This document shows, piece by piece, positions 23,298 to 35,572 of a stretch of 64,000 nt of DNA. The translations under genes were made by a program, and so were the position numbers. The DNA is from Cucumis sativus. Its lineage: Eukaryota > Streptophyta > Magnoliopsida > Cucurbitales > Cucurbitaceae. The notes under the pieces are model-generated. The model was not told the origin of the DNA and searched no databases. It worked only from the letters and a program-made list of their open reading frames with translations. The number at the start of each line of letters is the position of its first letter. Positions within the stretch are counted from its first letter, which is position 1. The stretch spans positions 2,170,001 through 2,234,000 of the forward strand of contig NC_026659.2 of assembly GCF_000004075.3 (NCBI RefSeq). The letters are read 5' to 3'.

Positions 23298-26200
23298 GCC
23301 ACCAGTTTTCATGGGGTCAAGCATTTAATTTATGGCTAAATAATGAGTGTAGGTATTGTATTGATGTATTTTCATCTTAAATCTAATTGAATATTTACTT
23401 CTTACGCAACACATACCTAAATTTATTTATTTTTGTTGAATCTCAAATTTTGTAGGTGAAACATTCATTTCGTATTTTATGTGTGACGATGTTGTTATTT
23501 TTAATTTCATCAAAGTGAACGACTTAGCTAAATGTTACAATTTAATTAAAAAGTAAATGTTGTTTTTGTATATGGTCGAGGATTTTACGTTAAAAAAGAA
23601 ATTGCATCAAATGACAAAATTAAAAAAAAAATAAAAAAAGCAACCCACAACACTTATTTTTTTTTATATAGTCTAGGATATATATTTACTTTTTTTTATT
23701 GTCAATTGATTGGATAATAACTTATAAATGGATCAGACAATCAAATTTGCATATACTCTTTCAAAATTTTTGTTAATCCCAAAATCTAAGCAAAGAAAAA
23801 TAATGCACTTAGATCTTTTACGTGAGAGAACATACAAAACAAATAAAAAGAGCTGCAAAGCCAAAGGTAGATATGAAGAATTCTAGAACGAAAAGGAAGT
23901 CATCAGTCCTCGAGTTCTATTACAATAATTTATTTATACAGAGAAAAACGCTAGATTTTACCATTTTTTCCCTCAAGGACTAATATGAAATGAATCATTC
24001 GTACCTAACTGATTAAAGATTATATTTGATTGAATGGATCCATGATTAACTAACATTTGGAGTTATTTGATCTTAAAACTACGTCTTTAATCTTTAGGTT
24101 CATTTTTCCTTGTATTTTCTTAGTTTTTAAATACTTTCTTAGGTATAAATTCATCATAACAAAAATAATAATAAGTCAAGTGTTATATTAAAATGAGTTA
24201 AATGGGATAATCACTTTTTTTCTAAAATAGTTCATGAATATAATAAATTCTCGTTGAACTCACGAGTCACAAATCACTTATAATAGTAAGATCTGAGTTA
24301 GATATTAAACATATAAATTAACCTAAAAGATTTATAAGAAAATGATTTAAAAGTTTTTTTTGAGCGTTTCAACTCTTTAAAAAATCGTAAGAACTAAATG
24401 GACAAGATTATTATAAAATTTAAAAAATCTAATTATATAGAATTTATGTATGTTTAAATTTGTATGCATGTGTTATAAACATAGGTAGACTATGATAGTT
24501 TGAGGTCTTAGAGTATAATCTAAAGTCCTTAAATGCAATTTAGATAATACATATAGTACACTCCAAATCAAGATTTTCACTTACCTTGAACTTCCAATAC
24601 TAAATGAGAAAATTAGTTTGACCAATTTAAGTTTGTGTTAGATGATTTAATCAAGTATAAGATTTAAATATGTAATTGTCTTTAAAACTTTGAAAGTTTA
24701 ATTATATAGACATTTAACTTTTATAGATAAAATGACATCTTAAATTTTGTAATTGCTGTCATGGTGGTAAAATTTTCAAGTTTTTTTTAGGGGTCTTTCA
24801 CATTAATTTGTTTTTTTTTTTTTTTACAAATCACGGAGGAAAAGGAATATCTTCACGAATATGTTGCAATATAAATAGTATTGCTTCTCAAAAACACACA
24901 AAATGACTAACCCTAAAAAAGAAACAACGTTGCATTATTTATACAATATATAGTGTTGCTTGAAGATAATCTCTAAATGAAAAGAATCTTATGTAAACTG
25001 CGGTTTAGAAAATACGTAGTAAATTAAATGTGATGCTTGACACAAGGTAGAAAATGATAGCAATCACCAAAAATATTTATTTATTCTTCATAACTATATT
25101 CATAATAAAGGTAACAGTTTATGTATAATCTAAACATATTATAAACTTTAGTTTTTTCAATCTAACATTTAACAAACCTATAAACCAAACAACTTTTATA
25201 CTAGAGACTATTTTCCAATTTATGGACTAAAAGTGTTATTATTTTCAATTTTGAAATCAAATTCACATCAGCTCTCAATAATTTAAATGAACATTATAAT
25301 ATTTTGTCAATAAAATAATTGTAAAGTTCTCAAGATTTAGTAATATTGTTCATCTACATTAAAAAGCAATATAAAAAGGAGTCTAAATCATAATTTGTAG
25401 GACAAGAAAGTTAAAAAGTTAAACTCCATATTGAATAATGAAAATCTTTAGATGACATTGACAATTAGTCACATAAATGAATAAAATTCTTCCTTACACA
25501 CTCAATTAGTTGGAATTTCAAAATAAATTAAAGCACAATAAATTTGATGACATGGTTGGATTCTTATTAGATGAGCTGCCAGCTCAGTTATTAGGACATG
25601 GACTTGATATCTTTTTTCTCATAAAAAAAATATTATATTTTTTTGTTTTATTTCATTGATACCAATCTTGTCCACATTGATACACCATATTTATATATTT
25701 AATATTAAGAGCACATGTATGTTGTGGGTGTAATGGCGGAAAATATGGTATTAATTTACAAGCAACCAAATCTACAGATCTCTCCCGAGTCTCATATATA
25801 TATGTGTGTGTATTTATTTTATAAAAGAATTATAGAAAAATTCAAAGACATATATTCAAATCAAAGAAATGTATGTATTAAATTAGTTAGAACATTGATA
25901 AGTGATATTCCATGGGCACATTATTGATGTTAGAGAAATTAAGTTTAGGGTTTAGCATTATGACTTTCAACATTCTCAAAATTTGTTTGAAAATACATTG
26001 CAATCCTCTTTGGTTTAGGAATTATGAATTTTTAGTTATTTTTATTACATAAATTCTTATACAATTAATTGATAGAGAAGGAGAGAAAAGATAGAGGTGA
26101 TTGGTGCTCAGACGTGTGGTGGTCGACGAAAGGTAAATGGTAGAGAGAGATAGAACAGTGGTCAGCGACAAATGATGTATATGATTGAAAAGCATCTTCA

Positions 26201-29200
26201 CTAGGGGTTCGAATTCCAACAAGTTTTGTATATGCCTCTCTCTCTAATATCTCTTCTATTTTGTTCTATCTTATATATGGAAAGGCTTGTCTAATTGTCA
26301 TTTAAAAGCGTTAAGAAAATGACTAATTTCTAAATTCAAGAATTAAATACATATTTCATTAAAAAAAATTAAAAATAAGTTAGAAATTTCATAAAGTTAT
26401 ATATTAATATATATAAAATCAAGCCGATTATTTCGAGATATGTGCATGTTGGTTTAAAGATTTATAGATAAAATTTATACATACATACATATGTTATTGC
26501 ATGCATTTATGTACCAAATACTTAATTTATTTGCTGTCGTTGGTTGGGTCCAACCCACTTTCCATTTTGAGACATTAATTTTTGAAATCAGTCAATAATT
26601 TACAATTCTTCTAGACCATTGTTTCTTTATCAATTTTGTTTGTGTTTGAGAGGTGAATCTTACTCTAATTTTTATTTTATTACAAAATTTCAACCAATAC
26701 TTTGTAATCAATTATTTGTTTCAACTTATTAGGCGTTTCTTTTTTCCTTGACCTCATCATTACATAATATTAAATAACTCAAATATCTTTGCCTTTCAAT
26801 TTACGTATACTTTCTTATGTTCGACAACATACGTAGATCCTTTTAGTTTGTTTCTAACTCTCACTCATATGTATCTTACAAAATTTGAGTTTTTATTATT
26901 GAGCTATCGAAAAGTAAGATACAATTAATTGATATAGACAATAACTTCTATTTTTATTATTTGAATTTATGCTTTCTTGTCTTTATAATCTCTTTCAATT
27001 TAGTTTTTAAACTTTTGAGTTTATATTTTATTCATTTGGTGTTAATTTTTACTGGTTTATTTTTAATAGGTAAACTAGTTTTTTTAATGATTATTTAGTA
27101 CTAACCATCTCCATATCTATTTAAATTATTAAAATAAGATAAAATATATTGACATCAGAATTATTTAAATTGACAAAAAAGGAAATTAAAGCTTAAACAC
27201 TAAAGGGAAAATAAATCAAAATTTGAGATTAGTAAATAATAAAAAAAATTGGAAGTGAAGAACAACAAACTAATAATATATGTAACTAAAAGAATATTAA
27301 GAAATGGGAGTGAGTAGAATTAGAAAATGAAAAAACACCAATAATTGACTCAGGTCTGCATCCAAACTATTTGAATGAATATATTCATATGATTAGAGCA
27401 TTGTTTACCAAATATATGTAGAGAGAATACCCAAATTGAATTAGGAGATGGAGATATATATATATACTTACTTATACAATCAGCTCAAGCCCTTTCATGA
27501 AATCACATCCAAAATCTTGACATTTTAACAAATTCTAAGTGTCATGCGGCACACGATACTAAAGTATGAGCGAAGTAACGCATGGTTCAACTATCACTAA
27601 TCATAAAAATTAAATCACTAGTAGAAGAATGTAAATGATAGATCATATTGCTAATAAGAGTCTATATAATTCTTAAAAGTGTACTAATTACTATTATTAT
27701 AATGGTGACGTTTTAAAATTTAATCAACAAATGTTTAACTCAGTTAACATCCATAGAAATTAAAAGATTAGATTGGAATCTCTTATTTTGAATTTATACT
27801 TCTAATCAATTTTTCTTTTCTATAAAACTACTCTGATAAAAAAAATTCTAACCAAAAATAAAAAAACATTTAATTTAAATTGATATTGAGTTGATTATCC
27901 CTCGAGTAATTGGACAGTTAACTTAAAAAGTACTAAATAAACAATAATAATAATAAAAGAATTTAATTTTCTGACTGTATAAGATCAGTACTATAATATT
28001 TGAGAACTAATTGAGAAAGACAAAATAAATCACATGACATTTTCTTTTTTGTTTTTTTAATAATTAAACCAAAACTTTATTAAGTAGAGAAAGGAATAAA
28101 TAAATAAAAAGTCACGAGACGAAACCAATTGTCATAATGAGTACATGCATTTTGGAAAAGATAGATCACAGCAAAACTTGGGAGACAAAAATTAGACAAC
28201 CGAGTGATGGTTTGAGTATTAAGTTCTAAATTAACAACAAGTCACCATTTCAACTATCAATTGTTTTTTTTTTACTTTAGCACATTGTAAGATAAAATCA
28301 ATTCTTTTGAGTACTCATGATTGTCTTCTTATCTAAGAAATGTAAAAATTTAGTTATATCTTCAATGCAATGCAACACAACACAACATCACTTCTAATGT
28401 TGTAATAATTTCATTTTAGACTTTAGTCATAATTCATTCAAGGTCAGGATCAATCTTAAATACATATACAAAATTGATGTGTTAATACCTAGAAAGGGTA
28501 GTAATAATTCAAATCTTACATCCCATTTGTTTTTGTTTTGGTTCTCTCTCAATTAATGCATACATTTACTCTTTTGTTTGATTACTTTATCATTTTTAAT
28601 TTTGTAAAATAATGTTTAAAACACAACATCCAAATTTCAAAGTGGAGTTTAAATTCGATTCAAGAGATCAGTGTTCGTTAAAATCAATTTTTATTATTAA
28701 ATTAATTATCGATATTAATATTGTTCGTTAAAACACACTTTTAAAGTACACACAGTCAAATTCAACTTCCTACCTGTTAGAATGGGAAGGAATGACATGT
28801 TAATTTTTAATTATTGAGAAGTGATGTCAATATTTTAAAATCCATTGTATATACTCCATTCGTCTAATTATCAAGCTACATTACTAAATAAAATGCACTA
28901 TACACGAAATGAGCTCTTGACGGCTAGGAAGAAATATTTGGAAGAAATAACATGTCAAGCGATAATCTTCCAAAGCATATATTTGTGACTCGTTGATCAG
29001 TAGATAATATTAAGTACCTCTGAAATCAATAAAGAAAGTAAAACAATAAATTATCAATACATGATATAGATTTACGTGATTTTCTAGGAAAATAGTATTG
29101 TTAAAGAGAATAATTCATAATACATAATAAAGATGTCTTTAGAGTTAACGAAGAGTTTATTTAGCATACTCACACAATCTCTTATGATAAAAAAAATGTA

Positions 29201-29278
29201 AATAATATGTCACATATCATATTCAAAGCATTTAAACACGTCAAACAAATAAGATATATCTCCTAAGTGTACTTGGTA
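23298..29278. other. AT-rich intergenic DNA
   Basis: About 6 kb without a gene I can support. Short frames at 25715-25927 and 26022-26222 show no domain and no codon signal. Unmapped older transposon remnants are likely but not recognisable by eye. Confidence 0.4.
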
Positions 29279-30230
29279 CTGCGGAGAGATATCTACTTGC
29301 ACATATTCCCCGATCATCTCCCGTAGGACGGGTTGAGAGATCAAAGACATGAGCTATGTGCTAGAAGTTCTCTAGGTCACATATCTTATTTTGTTAAGCT
29401 TTCTCCTCGGTGGTTTGACGTGACAAAAAGAGAATATTGAAAGGAAGTTTTTCAAAAAGAATATTCTCTTTTGACTCTGGGATTTTATTTTGTTTCCTTT
29501 ACTATGATTCTTTCCTTATCCGTGAAGATTCAGTGTTGGGTTGGGCCTTCTATGTATGGTTGTTTTGTGCTCCTTGCAATGTACGTTAGAAAAGTGAGAA
29601 GTAGGTTTTGTTGTTGCAACTGTCTTCTGACGAAAGACAGTGAATAGTCTTGGTCGAAGCTCTGCCAATCAAGATATTTTTGTTGGACCAACAGTTTTTA
29701 AGTTATCTTTTGATAATGTGATTAGTTGCTGGTTTTCTTTGATGTTAGAGGGTAAATCTTCCTTAGTAAACACTAGTTACGTTTTGATGGAGGACGATTT
29801 TCAGGGGGAGACTCTTTTGATTAACACCGTAATCTAATGATGAGTGGGTTGCATGATTAAGGGGAGGATTTTCTTTAAGCATAATCTAACTTTAAAATTG
29901 TAGTGATAAACTAAATTGTATCATTAACACTGAGTGAAAGAGTGAGTGTGAATCTCTACTAAAACCATAATAGGTGATTATGATTTGTTATTATCAAAGT
30001 AATAAGATCTCTGATCACTGGTCAAGGATCCTCAGATGTAGATGTTGTGTCATTGAATTGGATTAACAATGTTGCGTGTTTCTAGTGTCTTTATAACTTA
30101 ATGTTCTCATTGTTCTTTCCTCTGTTGTCAATTGTCATCACTTATGTTTGCTTAGTATCATTATTTCTCTGTTATTTTTTCACTACGGTCCATAGATATC
30201 TATGCAATTTTTTGTGTGGATATCTTTTGT
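29279..30230 (+). mobile_element. Possible retroelement 3'-end remnant
   Basis: This interval is less AT-rich than its surroundings. It contains a GGGGGAG run near 29804-29812 and a purine run (AAGGGGAGG) near 29859-29867, followed by non-coding sequence that has the feel of a plant LTR (GATGTAGATGTTGTGTCATTGAATTGGATTAAC area near 30036-30068). I could not find paired LTRs, a primer-binding site or a pol domain. It could equally be a decayed transcribed gene. Confidence 0.25.
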
Positions 30231-33200
30231 TGGATCCTTGGGAGATAGATTGTTTTATATCGAATGTTTGATATGCATTTAGTCATTTTGGTGACAGTAC
30301 GGACTAAAAGTAGTTAGGTATGCAATTAGAACTTCGATTACAGTTACTTTTGCAATTGTCATTTTAGTTTGAGAAAAGCAGACTAACAGAAACAAATTAG
30401 TGTGGTAAGTTCGAGTTTTAAATATATTTGATGAATTAATTTTAAACTGATAAAATTTAGATATAATTAGATATATAATGATCAAACTAGAAATTTCTTT
30501 AAAGAATACTTTAATTATGTTTTTTCAAAATCCTCAATTGAAAATTGTTACAGAAAAAAGAAGAAGAAGAAGAAGAATTGTTTCAAATAACTGGTGTGTG
30601 TCTATGTATATTTCAAAATAATAAACTATTATTGGATCTATCACACATTAACACATTTAATAGAGTTCACAATACCTTACGGTGGAAAACAAAACTTTGT
30701 CATTTTTTAAAAATATTTTGACTCATTTTTTCATATTTGGAGCAACAAAAATATAATAAATCAAATCATTATATTTCTGTTTTTAATCTATATACCAAAT
30801 TTTAGTTTAAAATAGAAATAACTTCATTATGAAATTGAATTATTGTTGTTATAATAAGCAGATCATATAATGGGGGGAAATGATATTTGATGAAAATACA
30901 ATAGTAAGAAATGTGTTAAACCTACCAAAAAAGGATTATAAGTAAACTAATTACCCTTATATACCATCAACTTCTAATTGGATTCGGTTCTCCCAATACT
31001 TTTAATACCTTCTCCTTAAGAAAGAACAACAAGAGTAACAATTTAATTATTGGAGATCCATGTCGATCAAAATGAAATAATTGACTCCAAATTTTCTAAA
31101 TTTCGTTGTTAGTTTTTTAAAAAGAAAAATAATTTAAAATGTTATCAAGTTTAAACAACTATTACCACAAAATAAGGGGAAAATATAATATTAAATAACA
31201 TATAAAATATAAAATATAAGAAAATAGTAAAGAAGCAATGATGAATGTTATGAAAGGAAGAAAAAAAATTAATAAATAAAAATGCTAATTATAAAAAAGT
31301 AAATACAAATATATAAAGAATAAAGCTTAAGTATAAATTATCCTATGGAAACAAAAAAAAAAAAAGGAGAGAGAGATAAAGATAAATAACCATATCTGAA
31401 AGATTATGTATAAATAAATGAAAGAGAGACTCACAACACAATAAAAAAATAAATGTTAGAGAAAGGAAATAAATGCTAGAGAAAGGATGATAGGGTAAAT
31501 AAGGCGAACAAATAACTAAATAAAGAAAAAAAGAATGAAATTCAAAACACTCAACTCTTTTATTGTTCGAAAGATAGATCATTGGAACGAAAGTCTTACC
31601 AAAACTGTTAAATAAGTTAAGTTTTTTTTGTGTGTTAAATTCTTAGCATTGTAAAAGAGTTTTTGAACAAAAATAAAGATTTAGGGTTTTGTTGAAAGAG
31701 AAAACAAAGTGGAAAATGTAGATTTTTTTTTTTTTTTTTAAGAAGAGATGAAAGCTAAGAGAAGTAGTGTGTCTATGAAGCATAGATATTTGGATGAAGA
31801 AGAGGGAATTATTTATAGCCAAAATCATCTTATCTTAGTAAATATAAAAGCTTGGATGAGGAGCAATTTTTTTTTCCATTTTTGACCTTCTTTTAGAAAG
31901 TAGCTTATGTAATTAGGTAGATGACAATGTCTTTTCTCTCTCCTATTTTAATTTTGTTAATTGATGAAAAAATGAGATGATTTTATGAATTAATTAGGCT
32001 AATTGTAATTTATGAATAACTAATAGATTAAGAAAACCAAAAGTTTTTCCAACTTCTAATAGCTCACAAAAATCGAAAGTCTTACCAACTTTAATAGCTA
32101 AATTAGAAAAACTGAAAGTATTTTCAACTTCTAAAACGTAAATATAATGAATAGTTTATTTACCTTATCAACTAATTATGCTCATCGTAACTAATGAACA
32201 ATTTTATAGGTAAGAAAATCAAAAGGTCCATCTTCTAAATAAAAAGAATTAATAATACATTTAAATATTAATTCACACACAAAATACAATGAATATGATC
32301 CTTTAAGAATTCTTAGATATGAATGGCTATAAAACCTCATTTTCTACATCCAGTTTGCACACAATTTGGACTAGCCTTTCAAATAAGAAGAATTTCTTCT
32401 GTTAAAAAAACGGTAACCCGACCAATCCGACTTACCCAACCCACTTCTGAAGGAATATCTTAGTTTCATGGCATGTTTTCAATCCTAAGTTGTTTATTTC
32501 CTTTTTAATTTTTAATTTTTTGGTTTTTTACTTGTACATATATAAGAAGAAAGCTTTGGGTTTGCATTTTCTTAATTTGTGTTTTTTTTAATTGACTTAT
32601 CAGCTCTCTTCTCTAAAAGTTTCTAGAATTTGGTGGTTAATCAAAACCATTTAAAAGAGTTACCACTTTTAGTAATTATTCACCTACCTTATTTTGGAAT
32701 AGTTAAATAACATTTATTTTTTTTAGAAAAGGTGGTTAATCACATCATTAAAAACTAACTAAATTAAGATAAAAATTAACTTATCGACAAATTAAATTAA
32801 TTTTAAATAAGACTAGAAAAAATAGGTGGCTACAATAACACCAACAATAATAACAAGAAGAAGAATAACAACAATAATAAGTACAACTACTATTAGTACA
32901 ACAACAAGAATAATAACAAAAATAACCACAACAACAAAAAGAATAATAACAACAAAAAGAATAATAGTAAGAAAATAATAATAAGAAGAAGAACAGAAAC
33001 AATACTAATATAATAGAATAACAAAATAATAATAATAATAACAACAAGTACAATAATAATAACAATAAGAATAAGAATAACTTGTTAGATATTTTGAAGA
33101 TGTCTGCAAGATAAAAAATTAGTATATCTATAAATTTTCTAAAATAGAGGTAGAAGCATCACTTAAATCACATAATACAAAAACTATAAGATTCAACATT

Positions 33201-34437
33201 TAAAGTTTTGAAAATTGCAAGATACATGTGATATAAAAAGAAACAAAAAAACAAAGAAAAGTGTTAAATATGTGTTAAACAACCTTAAATTATTTATAGA
33301 ATTAATTTTGAGTTAAATAATTAAGGTTTAAACATTTCAATAAAAAATATTAAAAATTAAAAAGATTATTTATAATAATAATAATAATAATAAAATATAA
33401 ATATTTTTCTAAATAGCGAGAAAGTTTTTTCAAAAGTGACATGATTATTAAAAATAAGAAGACAACTCGAGATGAAAGAAGTTAGCTAGAGAAAGGTGAG
33501 AGAAAAGAAAGGAAAAGAAAGTTTTTTTTTTAAGGGAAGAAGAAGAACTAATAACTCTTGCTCCTTATCAAATTCATGCATGACTAGGTTAGCATGTCAA
33601 TCTAGTTTGATGTTTCCCTGTATAGTAATTTTAAAAACTTAGAGTTGAATCAATTGAATGTCAATTAAACACAAAAAAAAAAAAAAATTAGAGATTTTAT
33701 ATAATGGAACTTAATGATAATGGTAAATTAAATTTAATATTGCATTCCGGTTAAAACAATTAGAATTAATTAATCACGATAGTTCGAACTAAATTGTTTA
33801 CATGAACATTGTATGTAATTAAGTAATGATAATTGAATAAATTACTACTTTTAAAAATTGAGGGGAGAAATTAACCTAAACTAGATTCTTTTGTCAAATT
33901 TTCTTTATTTTATTTTTCTTTTTACAATTTATTCTCTTGCTACAATTTCTATGCAAAACCCTCCTTAGGTTATCTTATGTTTGAAAATTAATTTGTATAA
34001 GAATCAATTTGCTCTGTGCGATCAACTTGGACTTGTCACTAAAACTAGTTATTGATGTGTGATTCAGTATATTATTTGGTGTAAGTTTGGGCGACAAAAC
34101 CCGCTAGTCAAATGTCTCATTCTCTATTAAGTTTACGTGTTTTTTGGGTCATCTTTAATTATCGACCTCAATAACAAATGGTTTTAGTGGGAAAGAAAGA
34201 GTCACATTATTGTCATATAAAACATAGTGCTGTTTTTCTTTCTCCATACTAAACGGGAAAAGGTGAAATACCTTTTTTGAATTTTTGTCTAACATAAGCC
34301 GTTTAAAAGTAGCTCACAATTGTCAAATCTAATTAAAGTAAAACCATGTAATTGGTTGAATAAATCAAACATGAAGTAAGAAAAAAACAATAATATAAAT
34401 AACAAATATATAGAAACACTACTGGTATTACTCTAAT
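30231..34437. other. AT-rich intergenic DNA with low-complexity tracts
   Basis: No supported gene. It includes A-rich and T-rich runs, a GAAGAA tract near 30555-30575, the trinucleotide field at 32820-33085 (listed separately) and (AAT)n near 33373-33395. Confidence 0.4.
32820..33085 (+). repeat. Degenerate AAT/AAC/AAG trinucleotide field
   Basis: About 265 bp made almost wholly of ATA, ACA and AGA triplets with a shared three-base period. It creates a spurious Leu/Tyr/Cys-rich frame on the - strand. Confidence 0.85.
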
Positions 34438-35442
34438 TTAATCTAATGGAAAATATTCCAAGTTAGTCAATTTATTCTGTAGTTCCGACATATCAATTGT
34501 TTCAACATCGACAGCAGCTTCAGATTCAATAGTGTGGAGGAACCTGTCGTTCTTCCTAGTAGAATGACAACTAATGATTTGAAGATTTTGAGTAATTAGA
34601 AATTTGATAAGATTGGAAAGTGGAAGCCTATGGTGTGTAGCTGTGTCTAGAAGAATTTGAACTCCTCCACATGATCTTGGCATCACTAGCACACTATCCC
34701 TTTTTGAGGAGTTTAATGTTTCGATTGTGGTAATGTTCCTGGAATCCTCACCATCTTCAATATTCTTTTTAAGCTCATCTCTCTTGTTTCTCAGCATTTG
34801 AATCTTGGTTTGCATGTGTTGTATGTATTTCACTGTCTCATGCATGTGATCACATATCGATCGCTTTCCCTGTAATTTTTCACATACAAATATTATAACC
34901 ATTTTTATTTAATTTTTCTTTTAAGTTCTCTTGTGAAATGCAATAGGCCAAATAATGGGGGATTTTGAAATTCTATATTATCATGATAGTTTTTGTTTTT
35001 CTCGAACTCTCTCAAAATCTTTCTTTTTCATCTACTTTCAAAGTATATATATATATATATATATATATAATAAAATAACATTTGATGAGGCACCGATGAG
35101 TTTTACCTTGAGATATTCCACCGGGAGAAGTGAGCGAAGAGCGGCGTAAAGAGTGGACATTTCTTGCCTTCTTTGGCGTTCAACATCTCTGTGGATAATC
35201 TTCTTCTTTTTATGTTCGTTTGGGTTCGGGTTCTCGTCCTCAATATCGGCCGAAGTGTTCGGGGACTTCCGCCGACGACCTTTTTTTGGCTTTTCGGAGA
35301 TATTTCTGTTGGTGTTGTTGATGGAAGCGATCAATGGAGGGTGATCAGCAACAGAAAGGTGTATAGGGGAAAGAGAAGGGAGTGGAAATAACTCATCTAC
35401 TTGATCAAAAGGGAATGGAGATTGTATACAATCCAAGTCCAT
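34438..35442 (-). CDS. bHLH transcription factor, subgroup Ib(1) (gene C)
   Basis: Two exons: 35442-35107 (112 codons) and 34869-34438 (143 codons plus stop), 255 aa. The 237-bp GT-AG phase-0 intron falls at the same EYLK|GKR site and contains a (TA)13 microsatellite (35044-35069). The N-terminus has the family pattern [19 protein letters not shown], then a basic stretch (KKGRRRK), then the basic region HRDVERQRR from residue 84. Helix 2 is [16 protein letters not shown]; the tail ends NLEYFPLD. It is closer to gene B than to gene A in helix 2 and the following linker. A longer frame continues upstream of the ATG without stop but has no similarity to the paralogues, so the start at 35442 is preferred. 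Confidence 0.88.
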
Positions 35443-35564
35443 AGAGTTTTTTTTTTTTCTTTTAATATCAAATGGGTTTAAGAGAGGAAGAGAGGAAGAG
35501 AGGAGGAGAATGGTGAGGAAGTTTTTGGAAATGGCACAATGTTTTGGAAATCTAAATACCCCTT

Positions 35565-35572
35565 TATTTATA
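35565..35572 (-). promoter_or_regulatory. TATA box of bHLH gene C
   Basis: TATAAATA on the - strand (context GCTATAAATAAAGGGG), about 123 bp upstream of the ATG. Confidence 0.6.

Noticed and set aside
22823-23380. Long + strand frame across bHLH gene B exon 1
   Set aside because: It is the antisense of a well-supported bHLH exon and has no domain of its own.
32781-33065. Leu/Tyr/Cys-rich - strand frame
   Set aside because: Produced by the degenerate AAT/AAC/AAG repeat field.
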